A stretch of DNA of 64,000 nt from the NCBI GenBank assembly GCA_910584685.1, contig CAJUAO010000010.1, positions 48,038 through 112,037 on the forward strand, given 5' to 3'. Of this stretch, positions 52,244-60,618 are shown one piece after another. The notes beneath the pieces were generated by a model. The model made no database searches and was not told where the DNA came from. It worked only from the letters and a program-made list of their open reading frames with translations. Every line of letters starts with the position of its first letter. The stretch's first letter is position 1. The position numbers were made by a program, and so were the translations under genes. The DNA comes from an uncultured Lachnospiraceae bacterium. GTDB taxonomy: Bacteria > Bacillota > Clostridia > Lachnospirales > Lachnospiraceae.

Positions 52244-52343
52244 AAAAACAGGCTGCCCCGCCAGAAATATTTATACATTGGTAACGCCTTCTAGTAACGC
52301 GTTACCAATGTATAATTTTTCTTAGCGGGACAGCCTGTTTTTT
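52244..52343. terminator. Nested long hairpin between convergent genes
   Basis: The outer arms AAAAACAGGCTG and CAGCCTGTTTTTT (with CCCCGC/GCGGG continuing) enclose a perfect 16-bp inner stem (52271-52286 with 52300-52315). A-runs and T-runs flank it on both strands. It probably terminates both the lipoprotein gene and the ABC exporter operon. Confidence 0.85.
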
Positions 52344-52394
52344 ACTTTATTTTTACTTTACCTATACTTTACTTTATCTTTCTCTACCCTGCTT

Positions 52395-54353
52395 TTACTC
52401 CAGCTCAAAGGCTCCCGTATATAGCTGGTAATACTTTCCCTTTTTCTCAATCAGCCTGTCATGGCTTCCTCTTTCTATTATACTTCCCTGTTCAAGAACC
52501 ATGATTACATCAGAATTTTTTACGGTAGAAAGCCTGTGGGCTATGACAAACACCGTTCTTCCCTCCATAAGCGCGTCCATGCCCTTTTGTACAATAGCCT
52601 CTGTTCTTGTATCTATAGATGACGTCGCCTCGTCAAGAATCATAACAGGCGGGTCAGCCACCGCTGCCCTGGCTATGGATATAAGCTGCCTCTGCCCTTG
52701 GGACAAGCCGCTTCCGTCTCCCTTAAGTATTGTATTATATCCCTCCGGAAGCATACGGATAAAGCTGTCTGCATTGGCAAGCTTTGCAGCTTTAACACAT
52801 TCCTCGTCAGTGGCGTCAAGCCTTCCGTATCTTATATTATCCATAACCGTTCCCGTAAACAGGTTTACATCCTGCAAAACCACTCCTAAAGAGCGTCTAA
52901 GGTCTGACTTCTTTATTTTATTTATATTTATTCCGTCATATCTTATCTTTCCGTCTGCAATATCATAAAATCTGTTTATAAGATTAGTAATGGTTGTTTT
53001 ACCTGCCCCTGTCGCCCCTACAAAGGCTACCTTTTGTCCCGGCTCTGCATAAATATCAATATCATGGAGCACTATCTTTTCAGGGGTGTATCCAAAATCC
53101 ACATTGTCAAGGACAACCTGTCCCTTAAGCTCCGTATAGGTAACAGTACCGTCCTTCTTCGGATACTTCCATGCCCAAAGACGTGTTCTCTTTTCCGTTT
53201 CCCTAAGCTCACCGTTTACCTTTTCCACATTTACTAATGTGACATAGCCCTCGTCCGCCTCCGGCTCCTCATCTATAAGCTCAAAGATACGGCTTGCTCC
53301 TGCCATTGCCATTACTACGGAGCTAAGCTGCTGTGACACCTGTCCCAAGGGTTGCATAAAGTTTCTTGAAAGCTGCAGAAATGACGCTATTGTGCCTAGT
53401 GTAACCGTTCCCACCCCTGTAAGGCTTATATTCGTTACCTTATATATTCCCAGAGCTCCTCCTACTATAGCTATAAGCACATAAAGCACATAGCCCATAT
53501 TGTTGGTAATAGGCCCCAGTATATTTGCATACTTATTTGCCGCTGTTGCATTTATACAAAGCTCCTCATTCTTTTTGTCAAAGCCCTCCTTTGCCTTTTC
53601 CTCATGGCAGAATACCTTTACCACCTTCTGACCGTTTATCATTTCCTCAATATATCCGTTCAGATTACCTATTGCCTCCTGCTGTCTTATAAAATAGCTT
53701 CCGCTCTTTCCCGTAACCTTTCCTGTAACCTGTAATATAAGAAATACTGCAATAACTACAAATACCGTTAGGGGAATACTTAACACAAGCATCATAATAA
53801 GAACTGATATTATTGTTACAACAGACGCTATTACCTGAGGCACACTCTGTGAAATCATCTGCCTTAAGGTGTCCGTATCGTTTGTATAATGACTCATTAC
53901 GTCTCCGTGGGTATGCGTATCAAAATATCTGATTGGAAGCGTCTGCATATGCTCAAACATTTCATCTCTTATTTCCTTTAAAACGCTTTGGGATACGACT
54001 GCCATAAGCCTGTTGTACAAAAGTCCTGACACAACCCCTGCCATATATATAACAGCCATAAACACTATTGCCCTGATAAGCTCTGAATAATCGGGAACGC
54101 TCATAAGCAGCAGAGGCGATATATAATCATCAATAAGCTTTCCTAAAAACAGCGATGAGCCTGCTGAAGCAAGAGCGCTTAAGGCAATACACAGTATAAC
54201 AAGAATAAGCTTTAGCTTATGCTTTTTAAGATAACTCATAAGCCTTTTTACGGTTATCATGTCAATACTTTTTAATCCGGGCTTTTTTCTTTTGTTGTTA
54301 TCTTCCGGAAAACCCTTTTGCATATCCTTTGACATTTCCTTACTCATTGTCAT
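52395..54353 (-). CDS. ABC exporter half-transporter, consensus-Walker-B subunit
   Basis: A 652-residue half-transporter: six membrane helices (about 50-340), then an NBD. Walker A is GATGAGKTTITNLI, Walker B VMILDEATSSIDT has the catalytic Glu, but the signature is LSQGQRQLIS (Gln replacing Gly). A 40-residue insertion sits between the membrane and ATPase parts (ETEKRTRLWAWKYPKKDG), as in TM288/BmrD-type subunits. It forms a heterodimer with the gene upstream; the starts overlap by 14 nt. Likely a multidrug or lipid-like exporter. Confidence 0.92.
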   Translation of the reverse strand: MTMSKEMSKDMQKGFPEDNNKRKKPGLKSIDMITVKRLMSYLKKHKLKLILVILCIALSALASAGSSLFLGKLIDDYISPLLLMSVPDYSELIRAIVFMAVIYMAGVVSGLLYNRLMAVVSQSVLKEIRDEMFEHMQTLPIRYFDTHTHGDVMSHYTNDTDTLRQMISQSVPQVIASVVTIISVLIMMLVLSIPLTVFVVIAVFLILQVTGKVTGKSGSYFIRQQEAIGNLNGYIEEMINGQKVVKVFCHEEKAKEGFDKKNEELCINATAANKYANILGPITNNMGYVLYVLIAIVGGALGIYKVTNISLTGVGTVTLGTIASFLQLSRNFMQPLGQVSQQLSSVVMAMAGASRIFELIDEEPEADEGYVTLVNVEKVNGELRETEKRTRLWAWKYPKKDGTVTYTELKGQVVLDNVDFGYTPEKIVLHDIDIYAEPGQKVAFVGATGAGKTTITNLINRFYDIADGKIRYDGININKIKKSDLRRSLGVVLQDVNLFTGTVMDNIRYGRLDATDEECVKAAKLANADSFIRMLPEGYNTILKGDGSGLSQGQRQLISIARAAVADPPVMILDEATSSIDTRTEAIVQKGMDALMEGRTVFVIAHRLSTVKNSDVIMVLEQGSIIERGSHDRLIEKKGKYYQLYTGAFELE

Positions 54354-56100
54354 CGCCTCCCTTCACCTGTGATTCGTAAACCTCTCTGTAAATGCTGCTG
54401 TTTAAAAGAAGCTCCTCATGCTTTCCAACTGCGCTTATCCTTCCGTCGTCCATTACTATTATTTTATCCGCATCCTGAACGGATGATATTCTCTGGGCAA
54501 TAATAAGCTTTGTGGTATCGGGAATCTCCTCCTTAAAGGCTTTTCTTATAAGGGCATCCGTCTTTGTATCAACTGCGCTTGTGGAATCGTCTAAAATAAG
54601 TATCCTCGGCTTTTTCAAAAGAGCCCTTGCTATACAAATTCTCTGCTTCTGGCCTCCTGATACATTCGTTCCTCCCTGCTCAATATATGTATTATATTTA
54701 TCAGGAAATTTCTGTATAAAATCATCGGCCTGGGCCAGCTTAGCCATGGCTATACATTCCTCGTCCGTAGCGTTCTCATTTCCCCATCTCAGGTTTTCAA
54801 AAATAGTGCCTGAAAACAATTCATTCTTTTGAAGCACCACCGAAACCTGCTCTCTTAACGCCTCAATGTCATATTCCCTTACATTAAGGCCTCCCACCTT
54901 TACAGCTCCCTTTGTAACGTCATACAGTCTTGGAATAAGATTTACAAAGGTGGTTTTAGACGCTCCTGTTCCTCCTATAATGCCTACGGTTTCTCCCGAG
55001 GCTATATCTATGTTTATATTGTCAAGGCACAGCTTATCTGCGTCGCTTCTGTATGCAAAAGATACATTTTCAAAGGTTATCCTTCCGTCCTTAACGTCAT
55101 ATACAGGATTTTGGAGATTTTTAATATCGCTTTTTTCATCAAGTATCTCTACTATTCTTTCCGCAGAAGCCCTTGACAAAATTACCATAACAAATATCAT
55201 AGACAGCATCATAAGGGACATAAGTATCATCATTGAATACTGTATAAAGCTTACAAGCTCTCCCGTTGTAAGACCGGCGCCGGAAGCGTTTCCTCCCGCC
55301 ACAATAAGCCTTGCTCCAATCCATGATATAAGAAGCATGCACGTATACATACAGGTTTGCATAATAGGCATATTAAATGCAAGTATCTTCTCAGCCCAAG
55401 AAAAATCCTTGTATATATTCTGGGAAATATCCTCAAACTTTTTTATTTCGTAATCCTCTCTTACAAAGGATTTAACAACCCTTATGCCGTGAAGATTTTC
55501 CTGTACAACATTATTCAGTTTATCATATGTTTTAAACACCCTCTTAAACACAGGATGCACCTTTGTTGATATAAATGTAAGTCCTATGGCAAGCACCGGT
55601 ATAACTCCTGCAAATATAAGCGCCAGCTTTGCATTTATGCTAAAAGAAACACAAAGACACACTATAAGCATAATAGGCGCCCTTACCGCCATACGGATAA
55701 TCATCTGATATGCATTTTGGATATTCGTCACGTCGGTAGTAAGCCTTGTTACTATACTTGCAGTAGAGAACTTATCTATATTTGAAAATGAATAATTCTG
55801 TACATTATAATACATATCCTTCCTGAGATTTTTGGCAAAGCCTGCGGAAGCCTCAGCCGCCTTATTTCCTGCCATTACTCCAAAAAGCAATGATGCAATG
55901 GCTGAAACCAAAAGTCCTATTCCCAGAAAAACGATATATTTCATATTTCCTTTATTTATACCATTGTCTATCATTTTTGCCATAAGCAGAGGAATGACCA
56001 CCTCCATAACTACCTCAAGAATGACAAACACAGGCGCAAGTATAGACGGCGCCTTATACTCCCTCACACTGGCTCCAAGCCGTTTCAGCATTTTTCCCAT
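54340..56100 (-). CDS. ABC exporter half-transporter, degenerate-site subunit
   Basis: A 586-residue half-transporter. The NBD has Walker A GGTGASKTTFVNLI (Ser replacing the second-last Gly), a canonical signature VSGGQKQRICIA, and Walker B ILILDDSTSAVDT with Asp in place of Glu. This is the asymmetric partner expected in TM287/288- or BmrCD-type heterodimers. It is the first gene of the operon, behind a strong promoter and a MarR-type dyad. ATG 56100 has GGAAG 8 nt upstream. Confidence 0.92.
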   Translation of the reverse strand: MGKMLKRLGASVREYKAPSILAPVFVILEVVMEVVIPLLMAKMIDNGINKGNMKYIVFLGIGLLVSAIASLLFGVMAGNKAAEASAGFAKNLRKDMYYNVQNYSFSNIDKFSTASIVTRLTTDVTNIQNAYQMIIRMAVRAPIMLIVCLCVSFSINAKLALIFAGVIPVLAIGLTFISTKVHPVFKRVFKTYDKLNNVVQENLHGIRVVKSFVREDYEIKKFEDISQNIYKDFSWAEKILAFNMPIMQTCMYTCMLLISWIGARLIVAGGNASGAGLTTGELVSFIQYSMMILMSLMMLSMIFVMVILSRASAERIVEILDEKSDIKNLQNPVYDVKDGRITFENVSFAYRSDADKLCLDNINIDIASGETVGIIGGTGASKTTFVNLIPRLYDVTKGAVKVGGLNVREYDIEALREQVSVVLQKNELFSGTIFENLRWGNENATDEECIAMAKLAQADDFIQKFPDKYNTYIEQGGTNVSGGQKQRICIARALLKKPRILILDDSTSAVDTKTDALIRKAFKEEIPDTTKLIIAQRISSVQDADKIIVMDDGRISAVGKHEELLLNSSIYREVYESQVKGGDDNE

Positions 56101-56131
56101 AGGTTCACTTCCTTCCTGTAATTTTAAATTG

Positions 56132-56143
56132 TTAGCTTGCTAA
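56132..56143. promoter_or_regulatory. MarR/SlyA-type operator in the exporter leader
   Basis: TTAGCTTGCTAA is a perfect 12-bp palindrome. On the minus strand it is TTAGCAAGCTAA, identical to the published SlyA consensus. It begins about 10 nt downstream of the predicted start site, where a repressor would block transcription. Confidence 0.65.
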
Positions 56144-56159
56144 TTTTTAGCCTTTGTGT

Positions 56160-56188
56160 ATTATAGAATAGTTAAAAAATATTGTCAA
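56160..56188 (-). promoter_or_regulatory. Consensus promoter for the ABC exporter operon
   Basis: TTGACA (56188-56183), 17-nt spacer, TATAAT (56165-56160): both hexamers are consensus. The -35 box lies inside the large palindrome at 56175-56235. Confidence 0.92.
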
Positions 56189-56235
56189 TAAAAATCAGTT
56201 TAGCCACTAAACTGATTTTTATTGACAATATTTTT
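56175..56235. repeat. Perfect 29-bp inverted repeat with 3-nt loop
   Basis: Left arm 56175-56203, loop CCA, right arm 56207-56235, with no mismatch. Each arm holds TTGACA facing outward, so the element supplies -35 boxes in both directions. From 56236 to 56400 the sequence is very AT-rich; beyond a weak TATTTT at 17 nt and the AAGGAG before 56401, nothing else is seen. Confidence 0.85.
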
Positions 56236-56400
56236 GTATTATGATATTTTAAAAAAGACATATGTTTTAAATATTTAAATATATTATATTATTTTTAAAA
56301 AATCCGGATTACTTCAAAAGAAAATTTATAAATATACGAAAGTGAAAATTTTAAGTATTGTAGCAAAAATATAAAAACATAAACTTAAGGAGATATAAAA

Positions 56401-56817
56401 ATGAAAAATAAACTTATTAAATTATTCGCTTTTACAATATTAATCACAATGATGCTTTCCATAAATTCATGGGCAGATTTTGACAGAGGAACCGGAACGG
56501 TAAAAGTAGAAAAAAACTGTGTAATGAAATTAGCTAAAAGCAATATCCACAGAAGCCTTGATTACAGCTACGTAATGGTTAAAACAAACAGTGTATATCC
56601 TGTATTGGAGGGCGCTGTTGATGATTATATTAAATGCAGAACACGAATATATGCAAACGGAGCGCCTATATCCGATGTTATGGTTCTTACAGAAGGTGTT
56701 TTAAGGGAATTACCGATTTATAACGGCTATTTAAGCAATTCTTATTATGATTTATATTTTTCAGGTAATCATAAGGATTTAGCCGCCTACATTGCATATT
56801 ATTATAACGGAAAATAA
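56401..56817 (+). CDS. Small secreted protein, first gene of an ABC cassette
   Basis: A 138-residue protein. The signal peptide (basic KNKLIK, then LFAFTILITMMLSI) probably ends at SWA before DF, leaving about 112 residues. The mature chain begins GTGTVKVEKNCVMKLAKSN and ends in an aromatic stretch (YYDLYFSGNHKDLAAYIAYY). It has two Cys (in EKNCVM and DYIKCRT). I do not recognise the family. Signal peptide, size and the following ABC permease/ATPase genes recall a bacteriocin-type or peptide-immunity cassette of the lactococcin 972 kind, but there is no sequence match I can claim. AAGGAG lies 9 nt before the ATG. Confidence 0.7.
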   Translation: MKNKLIKLFAFTILITMMLSINSWADFDRGTGTVKVEKNCVMKLAKSNIHRSLDYSYVMVKTNSVYPVLEGAVDDYIKCRTRIYANGAPISDVMVLTEGVLRELPIYNGYLSNSYYDLYFSGNHKDLAAYIAYYYNGK

Positions 56818-56835
56818 AAATCAAAATAATCTGGT

Positions 56836-56871
56836 CGGTTATATTGTTATATTATATAAAAAATATAACCG
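56836..56871 (+). promoter_or_regulatory. Hairpin between the secreted protein and ABC genes
   Basis: CGGTTATATT pairs with AATATAACCG (10 bp, 16-nt loop). There is no T-run after it. It could slow read-through or protect the upstream message, so that the secreted protein is made in excess. Confidence 0.55.
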
Positions 56872-56906
56872 GCTATAAATATGTAATAATAGGAGATAAA
56901 AATATA

Positions 56907-57731
56907 ATGATTAAATCCGTAAGAATGCAGATGTCCGGTATGTTTAAGAAAAAAGAGGTCGTTTTAATTTTTTTCGTACTTATGATTTTTATATCAATAA
57001 ATTTTTTTAATAATATTATGTTCAACAAGGATATAAAGTACATAACAGAAATGCCGGATTTAGTAAAAAAACTTATAATATCCGACTGGTCGTCCTTCGG
57101 ATATTATATGATGCAGTATTATCCTTTACTTGTCGTTATCCCGACGGCATGCGCATATTTAAGCGATAGGGATACAAGAATTCAGACATATATTCAAGCA
57201 AGAATGAGTAGCCGTAATTACTGGTATGGAAAAATGATTACGGTTTTTCTTACCACTCTTGTTCTATTTTCATTACCATTTTTAATAGAAATACTAGTCA
57301 GCTCCATAAGCTTTAGTATTGAATCCTCCGGCGACCCCTCAGGCTTTAATTATCTGTCAACCATTGAGGATGAATGGGGATATTTTTTATCTGATATATT
57401 TATAAAAAATAAAATAATATACGCTATAATAAATGCGCTTATATTTGGAATGGTTTCCGGAATTTTAGCGCTATTTAATTTTTCAGTTACAACGCTGCCC
57501 GGAATGAAATATAAGATATTTGCATTTTTTCCTATTTATTTATTGTTTTATCTTATATCAATACTGAATACGGTTATAAAGCCCGCTTACACCACAAGCT
57601 ATGCTGCAATACTGAAAATGTTCAACTCTGGTCAAAAAAATTACCCTTTATATTGTATATTTTTGATTATTTTGATTTTTTTATCCGTTATTTTCATAGA
57701 GATAAAAATCAGAAGGGATGAAGCAGTATGA
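56907..57731 (+). CDS. ABC-2 type permease, subunit 1
   Basis: A 274-residue protein with about six membrane helices. It starts IKSVRMQMSGMFKKKEVVLI and carries YLSDRDTRIQTYIQARMSSR, the cytosolic loop motif seen in ABC-2 permeases of peptide-export or immunity systems. The start is ATG 56907 with AGGAG 11 nt upstream. It overlaps the next gene by 4 nt (ATGA), so the two permeases probably form a pair. Confidence 0.75.
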   Translation: MIKSVRMQMSGMFKKKEVVLIFFVLMIFISINFFNNIMFNKDIKYITEMPDLVKKLIISDWSSFGYYMMQYYPLLVVIPTACAYLSDRDTRIQTYIQARMSSRNYWYGKMITVFLTTLVLFSLPFLIEILVSSISFSIESSGDPSGFNYLSTIEDEWGYFLSDIFIKNKIIYAIINALIFGMVSGILALFNFSVTTLPGMKYKIFAFFPIYLLFYLISILNTVIKPAYTTSYAAILKMFNSGQKNYPLYCIFLIILIFLSVIFIEIKIRRDEAV

Positions 57732-58537
57732 GATTTTATGCAAAATATCTTATTGTGGGAATTGTGTCCGGTATACTTTGTATATGCAGCAATATGATAA
57801 GAAATGATAGTGTAAATGCTTCACAAATTATATTTTATTCGGCATTAGGACTTGTGGACTGGTTTCCTGCTTACATGGAACAGGCTACACAGTTTTTTAT
57901 ACCGTTTTTATTGTTTCAAATATTGTTCGGAACATATATATACAGGCATTTTTGCAGTGCAGGAATATATTTTTTCTCAAGGAAAAAAAACAGAGAAAGC
58001 TGGTTTATAAGGGAAGCCGGGAAGTTATATTTATTTGTATTTATATATATCTGCCTATTTTTATTATCCGGAATTATTTCAACAATGGCTGTCTGTCATG
58101 TGCATTATGATAATACGGCATTAATAATTACTGTTTATTATTTGCTGATTTATTCAATGTTTTTATTTGCTTTTACTTTAATGATAAATATAATTGCAAT
58201 TATTGCAGGAAGCCGTATTGGATTCATTATTGCAGCATCTATAGAAATACTGGGAATGGGATTTTTTTTAATGTTAGGAAAAATTATAACAACCGAATCA
58301 GACATTGCCGGAAAATATATATGGATGTTAAAAATAAATCCGGCTGCCCATCTTGTATTTGGGTTACACAGCAGTAAAATCAAGAGCTTGAACAAATTAA
58401 TAAATCTTAAAAATATTAATTTTGACTTAAATGAGTCTGTAATATATTTTTTCACATTATCAATTATTATGATTTTTATAGGGATTTTTGTTGTAAAAAA
58501 GCGCGAGTTTATTATAAACAACCGCGAAACCGGGTAA
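57728..58537 (+). CDS. ABC-2 type permease, subunit 2
   Basis: A 269-residue protein with about six membrane helices and few charged residues. FGTYIYRHFCSAGIYFFSRK is the counterpart of the loop motif in the previous gene. Similar size and hydropathy suggest a heterodimeric transmembrane pair with it. It ends 38 nt before the ATPase gene. Confidence 0.7.
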   Translation: MRFYAKYLIVGIVSGILCICSNMIRNDSVNASQIIFYSALGLVDWFPAYMEQATQFFIPFLLFQILFGTYIYRHFCSAGIYFFSRKKNRESWFIREAGKLYLFVFIYICLFLLSGIISTMAVCHVHYDNTALIITVYYLLIYSMFLFAFTLMINIIAIIAGSRIGFIIAASIEILGMGFFLMLGKIITTESDIAGKYIWMLKINPAAHLVFGLHSSKIKSLNKLINLKNINFDLNESVIYFFTLSIIMIFIGIFVVKKREFIINNRETG

Positions 58538-58575
58538 TAAAGCTAACGAATTTTTAAAGAAAAGAGGATTTAACC

Positions 58576-59217
58576 ATGAAGCTTGTAGCGGAAAATGTAA
58601 CAAAATATATTGGAAAAAAAGAAATACTAAAGGATGTTAATTTAACTATGGAAGCCGGACATATCTATGGCTTTGTCGGGAAAAACGGCTCGGGAAAAAC
58701 TATGCTTTTTAGGGCTCTTTCCGGACTAATGCACATATCATCAGGAGAAATACGCCTTGATAATCAAGTTTTACACAAGGATATAAAGGTTTTACCAAGC
58801 TTGGGGCTTATTATCGAAAATGCAGGCTTATATCCTGAATTAACAGGGTTAAATAATCTGCGTCTACTTGCTAAAATAAATAGTAAAATAGACGATAGGG
58901 AAATATATAACGCAATAAGGCGGGTAGGCTTAGACCCTGACGATAAAAGACCTTTCCGTAAATATTCCTTAGGCATGAAGCAGCGAATAATAATTGCACA
59001 GGCCATAATGGAAACACCGGATATTATTATGCTGGATGAGCCAACTAATGCTTTGGATATAGAAGGCGTTGATGAAATACGAAAAATAATTATGGAAGAA
59101 AAAAAACGGGGAGCGCTTATTTTAATTGCCAGTCATAACACAGATGACATAACGCTGCTTGCAGACACAGTTTATTCCATATGTAACGGACTCATTAAAG
59201 AAAGCGGGGAAAAATAA
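58576..59217 (+). CDS. ABC transporter ATP-binding protein
   Basis: A 213-residue ATPase. Walker A is GFVGKNGSGKTMLFRALSG, the Q-loop follows near ENAGLYPELTG, the signature is YSLGMKQRIIIAQAI, Walker B is IIMLDEPTNALD, and the switch His is in LIASHNTDD. It is compact, like the ATPases of bacteriocin and lantibiotic immunity/export systems. Its stop overlaps the next start (TAATG). Confidence 0.92.
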   Translation: MKLVAENVTKYIGKKEILKDVNLTMEAGHIYGFVGKNGSGKTMLFRALSGLMHISSGEIRLDNQVLHKDIKVLPSLGLIIENAGLYPELTGLNNLRLLAKINSKIDDREIYNAIRRVGLDPDDKRPFRKYSLGMKQRIIIAQAIMETPDIIMLDEPTNALDIEGVDEIRKIIMEEKKRGALILIASHNTDDITLLADTVYSICNGLIKESGEK

Positions 59218-59906
59218 TGAAATTTAAAAACATCATAATAATTACCATTCTGATAATTATAATAATGACTGCGACAGGCTTGTATTATAAATCATCTTAT
59301 CTTAACTATAATACTGAAGAGTTTCCTCTTGAAAATTTTGTAACCGGCGTAATGAATGAAGAGCTTTTAGACGCTCAGCTTAAAAAATATGATAATGAGC
59401 TTGATTCAAGTAATTACATAATGGCAGTCACCTGTCAGGAAAAATCATTTTTTCGTTATTCTTGTACTACTCAAAAGGTAAAGATAGAACATGTTTTTAA
59501 GGGAAGTAATATTAAAAAAGGAGATATTATTGAGATAGCTAAGAGTGATTCTGAAATATTTAATTCAGATGAAATGAAGATAAATGGCAGAAATTGTATC
59601 AATATGGGATTTGTAAACGAGATGAAACCGGGATATACATATTTGGTTTTTTTAGATAAAAAAATCAATACTCATGATGAAAATACAATAATATATATAA
59701 CTGATGATTTCATTATGTCACCGATTTTTTGTTATTACGATATTGAAAACAACCCCTGCGCCACTATAAGTGATTTTAATCTTTCAGCATGGTATGGAGA
59801 TATTAAGGACAATGAGTTTTTTATTACGTCCGAAAATGCAATTAAAAAAATGGAAGATTATAAGGAAAACTTATTAAACAAATATGACTATGTATTTCCG
59901 GATTAA
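59217..59906 (+). CDS. Membrane-anchored extracytoplasmic protein of unknown function
   Basis: A 229-residue protein. A single N-terminal helix (IIIITILIIIIMTATGLYY) anchors or exports it. The rest is a soluble beta-rich domain with four or more Cys (TCQEKSFFRYSCTTQKVKIE, NCINMGF, FCYYDIENNPC). The segment VKIEHVFKGSNIKKGDIIEI resembles the beta core found in proteins tied to metal- or peptide-linked export, but no family is assigned. Last gene of the ABC cassette, overlapping the ATPase stop by one base. A binding or immunity role is inference only. Confidence 0.65.
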   Translation: MKFKNIIIITILIIIIMTATGLYYKSSYLNYNTEEFPLENFVTGVMNEELLDAQLKKYDNELDSSNYIMAVTCQEKSFFRYSCTTQKVKIEHVFKGSNIKKGDIIEIAKSDSEIFNSDEMKINGRNCINMGFVNEMKPGYTYLVFLDKKINTHDENTIIYITDDFIMSPIFCYYDIENNPCATISDFNLSAWYGDIKDNEFFITSENAIKKMEDYKENLLNKYDYVFPD

Positions 59907-59947
59907 AACCTGCCAATCACGCAAATTCTTATAGGCAAAAAAGTGTC

Positions 59948-59976
59948 TTGCAATTTATGTTAGCATATTGTATTAT
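59948..59976 (+). promoter_or_regulatory. Promoter for the MarR/FabT-like regulator
   Basis: TTGCAA (59948-59953), 17-nt spacer, TATTAT (59971-59976). A loose dyad (ATATTG...TAATAT) surrounds the -10, a possible self-regulation site. Confidence 0.7.
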
Positions 59977-60020
59977 GTATTTATGTAATATCGGTTACTT
60001 GTAAAATACGGAGATTAGTG

Positions 60021-60461
60021 ATGGCTGGCACATACGAAACCTTTAACGAGGTTCTTGTAAAACTTTATAACGACATTATGGCTATTGAGGAAAAAGCTGT
60101 TATTACAGAGGAATTTAAAGATATTTCCAACAACGATATGCATATTATTGAGGCTATCGGTATTGATTTTCCTAAGAGCATGTCCGTTATTGCCGCAAGG
60201 CTTTCCATTACGGTAGGTACTCTTACCATTGCCATTAATAACCTTGTTAAAAAAGGCTATGCGCTTCGCAACAGAAGCCCTCGTGATAAAAGGGTTGTTC
60301 TTATATCTCTGTCGGAAAAAGGGATTAAAGCATTTAAACATCATGCCGATTTTCATGAAGAAATGATTCATGCCATTATAAAAGATTTTTCCGATGAAGA
60401 GATTGAACTCGTTGTAAAAGCCTTATCAAATCTTGTAACCTTTTTTAAAAGTAAAATTTAA
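60021..60461 (+). CDS. MarR family regulator, FabT-like
   Basis: A 146-residue winged-helix regulator. The N-terminus (FNEVLVKLYNDIMAIEEKAV) and NDMHIIEAIGIDFPKSMSVI look like FabT-type fatty acid repressors. The recognition helix is RLSITVGTLTIAINNLVKKG and the wing NRSPRDKRVVLISLSEKG. It could also be the controller of the MarR-type site before the ABC exporter, though it is about 4 kb away. No fatty-acid gene is adjacent. ATG 60021 has GGAG 7 nt upstream. Confidence 0.85.
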   Translation: MAGTYETFNEVLVKLYNDIMAIEEKAVITEEFKDISNNDMHIIEAIGIDFPKSMSVIAARLSITVGTLTIAINNLVKKGYALRNRSPRDKRVVLISLSEKGIKAFKHHADFHEEMIHAIIKDFSDEEIELVVKALSNLVTFFKSKI

Positions 60462-60470
60462 TAAAGTGTC

Positions 60471-60586
60471 AAGAACTTTAGTTCTTTCGGCAGCGACGCT
60501 TGTAAATTCGTTTTTTGAATTTTATTCGTCTCTGCCGGATTTTGGAGCGGTTAACCTTATGTTGCCGCTAATCAACTGAAGTTCTT
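60471..60586 (+). ncRNA. Candidate structured RNA, three-way junction
   Basis: P1 pairs 60471-60483 with 60574-60586 (13 bp, one G-U). P2 is 60488-60537: CGGCAG and GACG pair with CGTC and CTGCCG, and the tip AAATTC/GAATTT has a 7-nt loop. P3 is 60546-60569: AGCGG/CCGCT, a bulged T, then TAAC/GTTG with a 5-nt loop. The 5' strand can also fold locally (AAGAAC-TTTA-GTTCTT), giving a switch-like choice. It lies between the MarR gene and a 57-residue gene; I do not recognise it as a known class. Confidence 0.6.
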
Positions 60587-60618
60587 AGGAATTTTGCAAA
60601 ATTAAGGAGGGTATTTAT

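Noticed and set aside
56175..56235. The 61-bp palindrome as an intrinsic terminator
   Set aside because: No gene reads into it from either side; both neighbouring operons start from it.
58150..58521. 123-codon minus-strand frame within the second permease gene
   Set aside because: It is antisense to a coupled operon gene and hydrophobic only because it mirrors membrane helices.
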